Shown in pieces: positions 1 through 9,178 of a stretch of 64,000 nt of DNA (the first letter of the stretch is position 1; each line of letters opens with the position of its first letter). A program made the position numbers and the translations under genes. A model generated the notes under the pieces. That model was not told the origin of the DNA and did not search any database. It saw only the letters and a program-made list of their open reading frames with translations. The stretch is from an uncultured Tenacibaculum sp. (GTDB lineage Bacteria > Bacteroidota > Bacteroidia > Flavobacteriales > Flavobacteriaceae), in NCBI RefSeq assembly GCF_947504135.1, contig NZ_CANNGG010000001.1, forward strand, positions 310,001 through 374,000. Reading direction: 5' to 3'.

Positions 1-105
1 CAATTAGTTGATGAAGCGGAAGTTAGCGTAGCTAAAATTAATCCACCAATTGGCGGAAATGTTGCCGAGGTAGCAATTGTTTTATCGGAAGTGCGTAAAA
101 AGTAA
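1..105 (+). CDS. folB: Probable dihydroneopterin aldolase, C-terminal fragment (partial at left edge)
   Basis: An open frame enters the window at base 1 and ends at the TAA at 103-105, giving the last 34 residues of a protein. The segment KINPPIGGNVAEVAIVL resembles the C-terminal strand of FolB-type dihydroneopterin aldolases, where a K-x-N-P-P-x-G-G motif precedes the last beta strand. FolB makes 6-hydroxymethyl-dihydropterin for folate synthesis. Only the tail is visible, so the call rests on one motif; another tunnelling-fold pterin enzyme is possible. Confidence 0.6.
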   Translation, partial: QLVDEAEVSVAKINPPIGGNVAEVAIVLSEVRKK

Positions 106-112
106 AAAAAGC

Positions 113-142
113 TTGCAAAAAAAGATAAAAGCTGTAAATTTG
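113..142 (+). promoter_or_regulatory. Promoter of tRNA-Cys (Bacteroidota type)
   Basis: A TTG at 113-115 and TAAATTTG at 135-142 fit the Bacteroidota -33/-7 pattern (TTG, about 19 bases, TAnnTTTG). The predicted start falls some 12-15 bases before the tRNA at 161. Confidence 0.6.
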
Positions 143-160
143 CAGTCCTTATCAATATTA

Positions 161-231
161 GGTGTCGTGGCCGAGTGGCTAGGCAGTGGTCTGCAACACC
201 ATCTACAGCGGTTCGAATCCGCTCGACACCT
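161..231 (+). tRNA. tRNA-Cys (anticodon GCA)
   Basis: A 71-base cloverleaf: acceptor arms GGTGTCG (161-167) and CGACACC (224-230), an anticodon stem GTGGT/ACCAT around loop CTGCAAC with anticodon GCA, and T arm AGCGG-TTCGAATC-CGCT. The discriminator base is T (231), as is typical of tRNA-Cys. The 3' CCA is not encoded and must be added after transcription. Confidence 0.95.
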
Positions 232-232
232 C

Positions 233-262
233 AAAAAGCACATCTAAACGATGTGCTTTTTT
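233..262 (+). terminator. Rho-independent terminator after tRNA-Cys
   Basis: Arms AGCACATC and GATGTGCT flank a five-base loop, with A-rich sequence before and a T tract after. Confidence 0.85.
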
Positions 263-309
263 GTTTTTATTAACAAATTAATTCGCTAAAATTCTGCATC
301 TTTGTCGTT

Positions 310-1155
310 ATGCGAATTTATCCGATAGAAACAGGTAACTTTAAATTAGACGGAGGCGCTATGTTTGGCGTGGTTCCAAAATCGATTTGGCAGAAGACAA
401 ATCCAGCCGATAAAAACAATATGATCTCAATGGGCATGCGTTGTATGTTGATTGAAGATGGAGATCGATTAACCTTAATCGATACAGGAATTGGAAACAA
501 ACAGTCCGATAAATTTTTTGGTTATTATTATTTATACGGAGATTTTTCGTTGGATACTTCCTTAGCAAAATATGGTTTTCATAGAGATGATATTACCGAT
601 GTGTTTTTAACACACTTACATTTTGATCACTGTGGAGGAGCAATTCAATGGAATAAAGAAAGAACAGGATACGAACCAGCCTTTAAAAATGCACGTTTTT
701 GGAGTAACCAACGTCATTGGGATTGGGCTGTTCACCCGAATGCACGTGAAAAAGCTTCCTTCTTAAAAGAAAACATTTTACCTATTGAAGAAAGTGGACA
801 ATTAAACTTTTTGCATTTAAATGCAAGGGATTATGTTGGTTTTGATGTCTTATTCAAAGATGGACATACAGAAAAGCAAATGTTACCAAAAATAGAATAT
901 CAAGGAAAAACCTTAGTATTCATGGCAGACTTATTACCAACGGCAGGTCATGTTCCGTTACCGTATGTAATGGGTTATGATACACGTCCGTTGCTTACCT
1001 TAAAAGAAAAAGAGGCTTTCTTAAAAGAAGCTGCCGATAAAGAGTTTTACCTGTTTTTAGAGCACGATGCTTACAATGAGGTAATAACTGTTAAGCACAC
1101 TGAAAAAGGAGTTCGTTTAAAGGATACATTTAAATTTACAGATATTTTTAATTAA
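310..1155 (+). CDS. Metallo-beta-lactamase-fold hydrolase
   Basis: A 281-residue MBL-fold protein. The metal-binding signature THLHFDH places H102, H104, D106 and H107 on the expected loop; H186 (KDGHTE) and MADLLPTAGH near residue 205 supply the remaining ligands. It has no signal peptide, so it should be cytoplasmic. The layout resembles quorum-quenching lactonases and related MBL hydrolases, but the substrate cannot be read from sequence. A CATCTTTG box lies five bases upstream of the ATG, so the mRNA may have almost no leader. The next gene starts 10 bases after the stop, so the two are probably cotranscribed. Confidence 0.85.
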   Translation: MRIYPIETGNFKLDGGAMFGVVPKSIWQKTNPADKNNMISMGMRCMLIEDGDRLTLIDTGIGNKQSDKFFGYYYLYGDFSLDTSLAKYGFHRDDITDVFLTHLHFDHCGGAIQWNKERTGYEPAFKNARFWSNQRHWDWAVHPNAREKASFLKENILPIEESGQLNFLHLNARDYVGFDVLFKDGHTEKQMLPKIEYQGKTLVFMADLLPTAGHVPLPYVMGYDTRPLLTLKEKEAFLKEAADKEFYLFLEHDAYNEVITVKHTEKGVRLKDTFKFTDIFN

Positions 1156-1165
1156 GATAGAGATT

Positions 1166-2806
1166 ATGAGAGTTTTAAAGCCCGTATTTTACTCGGCAAT
1201 TGCAGTAGCTACTTTAGCTAGTTGTAACACAGTAAGCAAAATCCCTGTGCCAGCAGGAAGCAATACAGTAGTTAACCTTCCAGCAAAAAAAGCGGAGTTA
1301 ACAGATTACGAACAAGAAAATTGGCAGCACTTAGATTTAGCAACTGATACAATTCCTGGAATGAGCGTTAACAAAGCGTATGAATTCTTGAAAGGAAGGA
1401 AAAATGTTGAGGTTGTTGTTGGTGTAGTTGATTCGGGTACCGATTTAAAACATGAAGATTTAGTTGACGTAGCTTGGGTAAATACCAAAGAAGTTGCAGG
1501 AGACGGAATTGATAACGATAAAAACGGTTATGTTGATGATATCAACGGGTGGAACTTCTTAGGAGATTCATACAAAGAGCACTTAGAGTACGAGCGTATT
1601 TTAATGAAACCAGAAGTTGCAGATGCAGAAACCTTAGCAGAAGTTAAAGCTTATCAAGCTAAAAAAGTGGAAGAAGCTAAAAAAACAGTTAGCCGTTATG
1701 AGAACTTAAAGACTGGTGCGATAGAATCTGACAAGGTGTTCACTAAATACTTCGGGAAATCAACTTATACAAAAGAAGAAGTAGCAGCTATCAATACAAA
1801 TGATCCTGCGTTAGGTAATGCAAAAGATTTTGCAACTCGAATGTTTGGTTTTTTTGATACGTTAACTGAAGCAAAAGAATACTTTGAAAAAGGTATTAAA
1901 AACGCTGAAAAGACAATAAATGGAGATAACTTAAAAACAGATTACCGTACTGTTGTTGGTGATAATGCGTATGATATTAACGATAAACCAGGGTACGGAA
2001 ATGGTAATACAGGACACTCTGAAAAAGGAGAAGCTCATGGTTCTCACGTGTCAGGAATTGTTGGTGCAACTCGTGAAAATGGTAAAGGTATGGACGGTGT
2101 TGCTAATAATGTGAAAATTATGGCAGTACGTTCAGTTTCTGACGGAGATGAGTACGATAAAGATGTTGCTTTAGGTATTCGTTATGCAGTTGATAACGGA
2201 GCAAAAGTAATCAACACAAGTTTTGGTAAAGCTTTTTCACCAAACAAAGAATGGGTTTACGATGCAATTAAGTATGCAGCTTCTAAAGATGTATTAATTG
2301 TAAATGCAGCAGGAAACGATGGTAAAAACATCGATGTTGAAAAAACATTCCCTAACGATGCTCCAGATTTATTAAACGAAGTTGCAGATAACTTCTTAAC
2401 AATTGGTGCAATGAGTGCTAATTATGATGAGAACTTACCAGCAACATTCTCTAACTACGGTAAAAAGAATGTAGATGTATTTGCTCCAGGAGTACAAGTA
2501 TATTCAACTACTCCTGATAATGAGTACAAGAAATTCAACGGAACTTCTATGGCTTCTCCAGCAGCAGCAGGGGTTGCAGCATTAGTACGTTCTTACTATC
2601 CTGAATTAACAGCAAGTCAAGTAAAACACATCTTAATGAATTCAGGAACTAAAATTGATTTTAAAGTTATAAAACCAGGTACAGGAGCCAGATATGGTAA
2701 CGAGCCAGTAAAAGTTCCTTTCTCAGAATTATCGGTTTCAGGACGTGTTGTAAACGCTTACAATGCAGTTAGAATGGCTGATAGAATGGTTAACGGAAGA
2801 AAATAA
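1166..2806 (+). CDS. S8 (subtilisin) family serine protease, lipoprotein
   Basis: A 546-residue protein whose N-terminus is a lipoprotein signal (lipobox LASC, Cys20), so it is likely anchored in the cell envelope. The catalytic triad is complete: D89 in GVVDSGTD, H291 in HGSHVSG and S461 in NGTSMASP, with the oxyanion Asn384 in AAGNDG. About 200 residues separate D89 and H291, against about 30 in subtilisin. The insert starts with a D/N-rich segment (GDGIDNDKNGYVDD) that looks calcium binding and continues with a charged, probably helical stretch. Similar long-insert S8 peptidases are common in Bacteroidota. There is no separate propeptide-like domain or type IX sorting tail. It probably shares a transcript with the MBL hydrolase. 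Confidence 0.92.
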   Translation: MRVLKPVFYSAIAVATLASCNTVSKIPVPAGSNTVVNLPAKKAELTDYEQENWQHLDLATDTIPGMSVNKAYEFLKGRKNVEVVVGVVDSGTDLKHEDLVDVAWVNTKEVAGDGIDNDKNGYVDDINGWNFLGDSYKEHLEYERILMKPEVADAETLAEVKAYQAKKVEEAKKTVSRYENLKTGAIESDKVFTKYFGKSTYTKEEVAAINTNDPALGNAKDFATRMFGFFDTLTEAKEYFEKGIKNAEKTINGDNLKTDYRTVVGDNAYDINDKPGYGNGNTGHSEKGEAHGSHVSGIVGATRENGKGMDGVANNVKIMAVRSVSDGDEYDKDVALGIRYAVDNGAKVINTSFGKAFSPNKEWVYDAIKYAASKDVLIVNAAGNDGKNIDVEKTFPNDAPDLLNEVADNFLTIGAMSANYDENLPATFSNYGKKNVDVFAPGVQVYSTTPDNEYKKFNGTSMASPAAAGVAALVRSYYPELTASQVKHILMNSGTKIDFKVIKPGTGARYGNEPVKVPFSELSVSGRVVNAYNAVRMADRMVNGRK

Positions 2807-2824
2807 GACTACTATAAATTAGCT

Positions 2825-2858
2825 AAAAAAGAGCATTGTTTTTGATGCTCTTTTTTTT
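2825..2858 (+). terminator. Rho-independent terminator after the S8 protease
   Basis: Arms AAAAGAGCAT and ATGCTCTTTT with a short T-rich loop, followed by a run of T. Confidence 0.85.
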
Positions 2859-2875
2859 GTTATAATGAAAATGCT

Positions 2876-3280
2876 ATGCAATTAGAGTTCAATAAAAAAA
2901 CAGAAGAACTAACTATAAAAGATGAAGTTCCTAAGCATTCTTGGTTAATTATAATTTTAATGTTTGTTAACGGAGTTAATATGGGAGTTCAACTATATTT
3001 AATGAGTTATAAAAACAATGAAACTCTTTTCGTTTTTATGTTTTTATTAGCTTTAGTTTCGGTAGCTGTGATATTGTATTACGTTGTAAAAAGATCATGG
3101 AAGTCTAAATATTCACTAAATGAAATAGCAGGACTGGAAACAAAAGTAGCTTACGGAAGAGAACGGCTTTTTCTAAAATTACGTAATGGAAAAAGACGTA
3201 GTTTTCCAGTATTAAAAAATGAAAAAGAACTAAGTGATTTTAAGAGAACACTAACCTCAATGGGGATTAAATCAGTTTAA
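2876..3280 (+). CDS. Small two-helix membrane protein, possible PH-like domain
   Basis: A 134-residue protein of unrecognised family. A soluble start is followed by two hydrophobic helices (about residues 23-45 and 52-72). The C-terminal half is soluble and strand-rich, ending in a segment where a basic loop (LRNGKRRSFP) is followed by a helix with FKRTL. That order (two helices, then a small beta domain) resembles bacterial PH-like (YcxB/bPH type) proteins, but this is inference. It lies one base before the M1 peptidase gene and is probably cotranscribed with it. Confidence 0.7.
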   Translation: MQLEFNKKTEELTIKDEVPKHSWLIIILMFVNGVNMGVQLYLMSYKNNETLFVFMFLLALVSVAVILYYVVKRSWKSKYSLNEIAGLETKVAYGRERLFLKLRNGKRRSFPVLKNEKELSDFKRTLTSMGIKSV

Positions 3281-3281
3281 T

Positions 3282-5132
3282 ATGAAGAAAATAATTTTAA
3301 GCCTTTTATTGTTACCGGTTATTTCTTGTGCTACTGTAAATAGTGCAAAAAATAAAACTGTAACAAAAACAAAAGTACACAAGCAATCTAACCAAGGGTA
3401 TTGGCAACAACATGTTGATTATACTATGGATATTGATATGGATGTTAAAACATATCAATATAAAGGAACACAAAAATTGGTGTACACAAACAATTCGCCT
3501 GATGCATTAAATAAAGTATTCTATCATTTATATTTCAATGCATTTCAACCAAACTCACAAATGGATGTTCGTTCAAGAAATATTCAAGATCCAGATAGAA
3601 GAGTAGGAGATCGTATTAGTAAATTATCACCTTCAGAAATAGGATACATTAAAGTAAATTCTTTAAAACAAAACGGTTCGGTAGTAAAACACGAAACTGT
3701 TGGAACTATTTTAGAAGTTACATTAAACAAACCAATTCAACCAGGGGAAAGTGTAACGTTCGATATGATTTTTGATGCGCAAGTACCAAAACAAATCCGT
3801 CGTTCGGGTCGTAATAGTGCTGAAGGAGTTGCTTTGTCAATGACACAATGGTATCCTAAAATGGCTGAATATGATTTTGAAGGTTGGCATACACCACCAT
3901 ACTTAGGAAGAGAATTTCACGGAGTTTGGGGTAATTTTGATGTTACACTTCATATTGATAAAAATTATGTAGTTGGAGGAACAGGATATGTACAAAACCC
4001 ACAAGAAGTAGGTCATGGTTATGAAGACAAAACAAAACCATTAAATATACCTTCAGGAGATAAATTAACATGGAAATTCACTGCGCCAAACGTACATGAT
4101 TTTACTTGGGGAGCAGATCCTGAGTTTATTCATGATACCTATAAAATGGATAATGGAATCGACTTGCATTTCCTTTACAAGAAAACATTAGATGCTGAAT
4201 ATTTAGAAAACTGGAAAAAATTACAACCTAAAACAGCTGAACTAATGAAATATTTTAGTGAGCACATAGGTCAGTATCCATATAAGCAATACTCAGTTAT
4301 TCAAGGGGGAGATGGAGGTATGGAGTATGCAATGTGTACCTTAATTACAGGACAACGTAAATGGGGAAGCTTATTTGGAGTAACAGCACACGAATTAGCA
4401 CATACTTGGTTCCAATTCTTGTTAGCAACGAATGAAAGTAAACACCCTTGGATGGATGAAGGATTTACTACCTATATTTCAAACAAAGCAGAAAATGAAA
4501 TTTTAGGAGAAGGAAAAGAAAATCCACATGCAGGATCTTACAGAGGATATAATTACGTGGTAAAAAATAATATTGAAGAACCTTTAACAACACATGCTGA
4601 TAGGTATCATACAAATACAGCGTATGGAGTAGCGAGTTATTCAAAAGGAAATATTTTCTTATCACAATTAGAATATATTATTGGAGAAGAAAACGTAGCA
4701 AAAACACTAAAGAAGTATTTTGAAGATTTTGCGTTTAAACACCCAACACCAAATGATATTAAGCGTACAGCAGAAAAAGTTTCTGGTATTCAGTTAGACT
4801 GGTATTTAAATGAATGGACGCAGACAACACATACTATTGATTACGGAATCAAATCTGTTAACGGTAAAGAAATTACCTTAGAGCGTATTGGTCAAATGCC
4901 AATGCCTATTGATGTTGAAGTAACGTATACAGACGGTTCAAAAGAATCATTTAATATTCCGTTACGTATGATGCGTGGAGAGAAACCAACCAATGCTACA
5001 GTTATTGCCGATTGGACTTTTGCACATCCAACATACACTTTTACAACAAAAAAAGAAGTGAAATCAGTTGAAATTGATCCGTCTAAACTAATGGCAGACG
5101 TAAATCAAGAAAACAACTCGTTCGGAAAGTAA
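3282..5132 (+). CDS. M1 family zinc aminopeptidase, lipoprotein
   Basis: A 616-residue protein with a lipoprotein signal (lipobox VISC, Cys16). The gluzincin signature is intact: H370-E371-x-x-H374 in TAHELAHTW, and the third zinc ligand E393 in WMDEGFTTY, 18 residues on. The exopeptidase motif appears as GGMEYAM just upstream. The N-terminal 250 residues form the beta-sandwich of M1 enzymes. A Tyr in YGVASYSKG could be the transition-state stabiliser. It should trim peptides in the periplasm or at the outer membrane. The start lies directly after the previous stop. Confidence 0.93.
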   Translation: MKKIILSLLLLPVISCATVNSAKNKTVTKTKVHKQSNQGYWQQHVDYTMDIDMDVKTYQYKGTQKLVYTNNSPDALNKVFYHLYFNAFQPNSQMDVRSRNIQDPDRRVGDRISKLSPSEIGYIKVNSLKQNGSVVKHETVGTILEVTLNKPIQPGESVTFDMIFDAQVPKQIRRSGRNSAEGVALSMTQWYPKMAEYDFEGWHTPPYLGREFHGVWGNFDVTLHIDKNYVVGGTGYVQNPQEVGHGYEDKTKPLNIPSGDKLTWKFTAPNVHDFTWGADPEFIHDTYKMDNGIDLHFLYKKTLDAEYLENWKKLQPKTAELMKYFSEHIGQYPYKQYSVIQGGDGGMEYAMCTLITGQRKWGSLFGVTAHELAHTWFQFLLATNESKHPWMDEGFTTYISNKAENEILGEGKENPHAGSYRGYNYVVKNNIEEPLTTHADRYHTNTAYGVASYSKGNIFLSQLEYIIGEENVAKTLKKYFEDFAFKHPTPNDIKRTAEKVSGIQLDWYLNEWTQTTHTIDYGIKSVNGKEITLERIGQMPMPIDVEVTYTDGSKESFNIPLRMMRGEKPTNATVIADWTFAHPTYTFTTKKEVKSVEIDPSKLMADVNQENNSFGK

Positions 5133-5153
5133 GTTCAAACCAAATAAAATTAT

Positions 5154-5190
5154 TAAAACGGAAAATCTATACAGGTTTTCCGTTTTTTTT
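5154..5190 (+). terminator. Rho-independent terminator after the M1 peptidase
   Basis: Arms AACGGAAAA and TTTTCCGTT with a T tract of eight. Confidence 0.85.
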
Positions 5191-5244
5191 ATTAAAAAAA
5201 ATAATCCATAATTTTCTTTGTGTAATTATCTCATAGATTCTATG

Positions 5245-5252
5245 TAATTTTG
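5245..5252 (+). promoter_or_regulatory. -7 promoter box for glnS
   Basis: TAATTTTG matches TAnnTTTG. It implies a leader of about 90 bases before glnS. The leader holds a weak inverted repeat (TTATGT near 5286, ACATAA near 5305); no known regulatory RNA was recognised. Confidence 0.45.
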
Positions 5253-5344
5253 TTGCTTAAACCTTTTAAGTAGCTCTTAATTAATTATGTTTTAAAATAG
5301 AATTACATAAGGTTATAAATAGAACACGTACATAATTTATAAAG

Positions 5345-7036
5345 ATGTCAGAAGAAAAGAAATCATTGAATTTTTTAGAGCAAATTGTTGAAGAAGATTT
5401 GGCAAATGGAATGCCAAAAGAAAATTTGCGTTTTCGTTTTCCGCCAGAACCAAACGGATACCTACATATAGGACATACAAAAGCTATTGGTATTAGTTTT
5501 GGTTTAGGAGAAAAATACAATGCTCCAGTAAACCTTCGTTTTGATGATACAAACCCAGCAAAAGAAGAGCAAGAATATGTAGACGCTATTAAGCGAGATG
5601 TAGCTTGGTTAGGATATCAATGGGAAAAAGAATGCTATTCTTCTGATTATTTTCAACAACTATATGATTGGGCAGTTCAATTGATTAAAGACGGAAAAGC
5701 ATATGTAGACAACCAATCTTCTGAAGCAATGGCTGAACAAAAAGGAACGCCAACGCAACCAGGAGTAGCAGGTCCGAATAGAGATAAAAGTGTTGAAGAA
5801 AATTTAGATTTATTCACACGTATGAAAAATGGTGAATTTGAAGAAGGTTCTCATGTGTTGCGTGCTAAAATAGATATGGCTTCACCAAATATGTTAATGC
5901 GTGATCCTATCATGTATCGTATTTTAAAGAAAGAACATCACCGTACAGGAAGTGACTGGGTAATTTATCCGATGTACGACTGGACACATGGAGAAAGCGA
6001 TTATATAGAACAAGTCTCTCATTCACTATGTTCATTAGAGTTTAAACCTCACCGTGAACTATACAATTGGTTTAGAGATAATGTGTATGAATATAGTCAA
6101 TCAGAATACCCATTACCACCAAAACAAAGAGAATTCTCACGTTTGAACTTAAGTTATACGGTAATGAGTAAGCGTAAGTTGATGAAATTGGTAGAAGAAG
6201 GAATCGTTTCGGGATGGGATGATCCACGTATGCCAACCATTTCAGGATTACGACGTCGTGGTTATACACCTGCTTCTATTCGTAGTTTTGTAGAAACAGT
6301 AGGAGTTTCTAAACGTGAAAACGTAATTGATGTAGCATTACTAGAGTTTAAAATTAGAGAAGATTTAAACAAAACAGCTAATCGTGTGATGGGAGTTTTA
6401 GACCCAGTAAAAGTGGTAATAGATAATTATCCAGAAGATCAAGAAGAGATTTTAATTGCTGAAAACAATCCAGAAGATGAAAACTCAGGAACAAGAGAAG
6501 TTCCATTTTCAAGAGAAATTTATATAGAACGTGAAGACTTTAGAGAAGAAGCAAATAAAAAATTCTTCCGTTTAAAATTAGGAAAAGAAGTCCGTTTAAA
6601 GAATGCATACTTTATCACGGCTAATAGCGTAGAAAAAGATGAAAATGGAAACATTACGGTAATTCATTGCACATACGATCCATTAACGAAATCAGGAAGT
6701 GGAACGGAAGAAAGCAAGCGCAAGGTAAAAGGAACCTTACACTGGGTATCTATAAAACACGCAGTAAAGGCTGAGGTAAGAGCGTATGATAGATTGTTTT
6801 CAGATGAAGCACCAGATAGTCATAAAGACAAAGATTTTATGGAATTTCTAAACCCGAATTCGTTAGAAAAAATTACGGCTTACGTTGAACCAAGCTTACA
6901 AACAGCAAAAATTGGTGACCGTTTTCAGTTCCAACGTTTAGGATATTTTAATGTAGATGATGATTCAACACCTGAAAATTTAGTATTTAACAAAACAGTT
7001 GGATTACGAGATAATTGGGCAAAAAAGAACAAATAG
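5345..7036 (+). CDS. glnS: Glutaminyl-tRNA synthetase
   Basis: A 563-residue class I aminoacyl-tRNA synthetase that charges tRNA-Gln. The HIGH motif is at residues 41-44 (YLHIGHT) after the PPEPNG segment typical of GlnRS, and the second signature is the VMSKR loop near residue 272. The C-terminal half is the anticodon-binding beta barrel pair. Length is normal for the bacterial enzyme. GlnRS rather than GluRS is supported by the PPEPNGYLHIGH context and the barrel-type C-terminus. It stands alone between two terminators. Two tRNA-Gln genes lie later in the window. Confidence 0.97.
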   Translation: MSEEKKSLNFLEQIVEEDLANGMPKENLRFRFPPEPNGYLHIGHTKAIGISFGLGEKYNAPVNLRFDDTNPAKEEQEYVDAIKRDVAWLGYQWEKECYSSDYFQQLYDWAVQLIKDGKAYVDNQSSEAMAEQKGTPTQPGVAGPNRDKSVEENLDLFTRMKNGEFEEGSHVLRAKIDMASPNMLMRDPIMYRILKKEHHRTGSDWVIYPMYDWTHGESDYIEQVSHSLCSLEFKPHRELYNWFRDNVYEYSQSEYPLPPKQREFSRLNLSYTVMSKRKLMKLVEEGIVSGWDDPRMPTISGLRRRGYTPASIRSFVETVGVSKRENVIDVALLEFKIREDLNKTANRVMGVLDPVKVVIDNYPEDQEEILIAENNPEDENSGTREVPFSREIYIEREDFREEANKKFFRLKLGKEVRLKNAYFITANSVEKDENGNITVIHCTYDPLTKSGSGTEESKRKVKGTLHWVSIKHAVKAEVRAYDRLFSDEAPDSHKDKDFMEFLNPNSLEKITAYVEPSLQTAKIGDRFQFQRLGYFNVDDDSTPENLVFNKTVGLRDNWAKKNK

Positions 7037-7059
7037 TCCCTAAAGACATAAAAACAAAT

Positions 7060-7100
7060 AAAAAATGCTGCTTTTTAACTTAAAAGCAGCATTTTTTTTA
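7060..7100 (+). terminator. Rho-independent terminator after glnS
   Basis: Arms AAAAATGCTGCTTTT and AAAAGCAGCATTTTT form a long stem with a run of T. The following 160 bases hold one weak -7-like box (TATCTTTA, 7137-7144) and nothing else recognisable. Confidence 0.88.
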
Positions 7101-7266
7101 ACAAAAAAATCAATTTTCACTTTTAATCAGAATATGTATCTTTACAGATTAAGGATAGTTGTTGTAAAGTAAATTTTATACGACTGAAAATCAAATAATA
7201 AAAATATTTTTTGATACTGTAAATACCACAGGTTTAAAAAATATTTCAAAAAAAATATACTATTGT

Positions 7267-8703
7267 ATGAGTTGTAGCAGTTGCTCAACTAACAAAAGCG
7301 GTGTGCCAAATGGCTGTAAAAGTAACGGAAATTGTGCTACGGGCACATGTGGAAGTGGAAATAAACTCGCTGTTTTTGATTGGTTATCAAACATGACTTT
7401 ACCTACGGGTGAAGCTCCATTTAATATTTTTGAAGTCCGTTTTAAAAACGGTCGAAAACACTTTTTTAGCAATCCTGAAAACCTTACCATTTCCATGGGA
7501 GATGTGGTTGCAGTAGAAGGATCTTCAGGTCATGATGTAGGTATTGTATCGTTAGCAGGAGAACTGGTAAAAGTTCAAATGAAAAAGCGAAAAATTACTG
7601 CAGATAGTGATGATGTAAAGAAAATTTACAGAAAAGCCTCTCAAAAAGATATTGATGTTTGGCAAGAAGCCAGAGGAAGAGAGTTAGAAACACAACGAAA
7701 AGGAAGAGAAATTATTAGCCGTTTAGGGTTAAAAATGAAACTCTCTGATGTTGAATATCAAGGAGACGGAACCAAAGCTACTTTTTATTACACAGCAGAT
7801 GAACGTGTAGATTTTCGTCAGTTAATTCGCGACTTGGCAAGCACTTTTTCTATTAGGGTAGAAATGCGTCAGGTAGGTATGCGTCAAGAAGCTGCTCGTT
7901 TAGGAGGAATCGGTTCTTGTGGTAGAGAACTATGTTGCTCTACTTGGTTAACCGATTTTAGAAAGGTAAATACCGCAGCAGCTCGTTATCAGCAACTATC
8001 ATTAAATCCATTAAAATTAGCAGGACAATGTGGTAAGCTAAAGTGTTGTTTAAACTATGAATTAGATACGTATTTAGATGCACTACAAAGCTTTCCTAAA
8101 CAAGATAAAGTACTAAAAACAGAAAAAGGAGATGCTGTTTTCGTTAAAATGGACATCTTCAAAAAATTACTTTGGTACACCTACAAGGAGGAAAGTTTTA
8201 AATGGTATAAACTATCGTTAGATCAAGTTCAAGAGATTATAGAATTAAACAAAAATAATGAACTTGCTTTACCGTTAGAAGAATATGAGTTGGAGATAAC
8301 TGAAGAGGTTTCTGTTGATTTTGAGAATGTTGTAGGTCAAGATAGTTTAACACGTTTTGATGCACCTAAAAAAAGTCGTAAAACCAGTAGACATAGAAAA
8401 AGAAAACCAGCAAGTAAAGTAGAAGTAGATAAAAAACCGCAAATAAATAAAAGGCAAAAGAAAAAACCACAAGGAAAATCAGCAAAAACTGAAGGAGGGC
8501 AAAAAGCAGAAAAGAAGAGGGTTGATAATAGGAAACCAAGACCTAAAAATAATCCAAAAGCAAGAAAACCTAAACCAGAAAGTAGTACAACTGATAAACC
8601 ACAAGGACAACAAAAAAAGCCTAGAAACCCTAGAAGAAAAAATAACAATCAACGTAGAAAAAACAATAGCGATAATAAAAACAACACCAATAATGAAAAG
8701 TAA
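7267..8703 (+). CDS. ricT: PSP1-domain RicT/YaaT family protein with long basic tail
   Basis: A 478-residue protein. The first 35 residues are cysteine-rich (CSSC, then C-x-S-x-G-x-C and CGSG). The central part is the PSP1 domain, with the conserved GSCGRELCCSTW and GQCGKLKCC segments whose cysteines in Bacillus RicT take part in iron-sulfur binding by the RicAFT complex. From about residue 360 to the end the protein is low complexity: Lys, Arg, Asn and Pro, predicted disordered and strongly basic. The family acts in RNA maturation in Firmicutes; its job in Bacteroidota is not settled. It overlaps gldH by 11 bases, so the two are cotranscribed. The ATG at 7267 is the only sensible start. Confidence 0.85.
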   Translation: MSCSSCSTNKSGVPNGCKSNGNCATGTCGSGNKLAVFDWLSNMTLPTGEAPFNIFEVRFKNGRKHFFSNPENLTISMGDVVAVEGSSGHDVGIVSLAGELVKVQMKKRKITADSDDVKKIYRKASQKDIDVWQEARGRELETQRKGREIISRLGLKMKLSDVEYQGDGTKATFYYTADERVDFRQLIRDLASTFSIRVEMRQVGMRQEAARLGGIGSCGRELCCSTWLTDFRKVNTAAARYQQLSLNPLKLAGQCGKLKCCLNYELDTYLDALQSFPKQDKVLKTEKGDAVFVKMDIFKKLLWYTYKEESFKWYKLSLDQVQEIIELNKNNELALPLEEYELEITEEVSVDFENVVGQDSLTRFDAPKKSRKTSRHRKRKPASKVEVDKKPQINKRQKKKPQGKSAKTEGGQKAEKKRVDNRKPRPKNNPKARKPKPESSTTDKPQGQQKKPRNPRRKNNNQRRKNNSDNKNNTNNEK

Positions 8704-9178
8704 AATTGGCATCTTTTTTTTAGTAGCTATGCTATTAGCTTCATGCGACTCAAATGGGGAGTTTGATAATTATGTGGCACTTCCAAAAAGCTCATGGAAT
8801 AAAAAAAATGCAATACAGTTTACATTTCCTATTAACGATTCTATCGGTAAAAAAAATCTTTTTATAAACCTTAGAAATAATAAAGATTATGCGTACAGTA
8901 ATCTTTTCTTAATAACGCAAATGAACTTTCCGGATGGACAAATAATCATAGATACATTGGAGTATGATATGACAGATGTTACAGGGAAGTTTTTAGGGCA
9001 AGGTTTTACAGATATTAAAGAAAATAAACTTTTTTATAAAGAAAATATAATATTTCCAAATACAGGAGATTATACCTTTAAAGTTCGTCAAGCTATGCGA
9101 AAAAATGGAGAAATACAAGGCATAGAAGAATTAAAAGGAATAACTCATGTAGGATTCAGAATTGAAAAAACACAATAA
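8693..9178 (+). CDS. gldH: Gliding motility lipoprotein GldH
   Basis: A 161-residue lipoprotein beginning MKSKIGIFFLVAMLLASCD, with lipobox LASC. The sequence and its place between a PSP1 protein and a class A PBP match gldH of gliding Flavobacteria, where the protein is needed for motility and type IX secretion. An in-frame extension upstream to 8522 exists but only reads the ricT tail in another frame, so the start at the signal peptide (8693) is preferred. The stop is directly followed by the PBP start. Confidence 0.88.
   Translation: MKSKIGIFFLVAMLLASCDSNGEFDNYVALPKSSWNKKNAIQFTFPINDSIGKKNLFINLRNNKDYAYSNLFLITQMNFPDGQIIIDTLEYDMTDVTGKFLGQGFTDIKENKLFYKENIIFPNTGDYTFKVRQAMRKNGEIQGIEELKGITHVGFRIEKTQ

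Noticed and set aside
5253..5344. Riboswitch or T-box in the glnS leader
   Set aside because: Only a weak six-base inverted repeat is present; no specifier loop, T-box sequence or terminator precedes the start codon.
8337..8712. Open frames on the minus strand opposite the RicT tail, rich in Phe and Leu
   Set aside because: They arise because the Lys/Arg/Asn codons of the sense strand give Phe/Leu codons in antisense; they have no start context and no family likeness.
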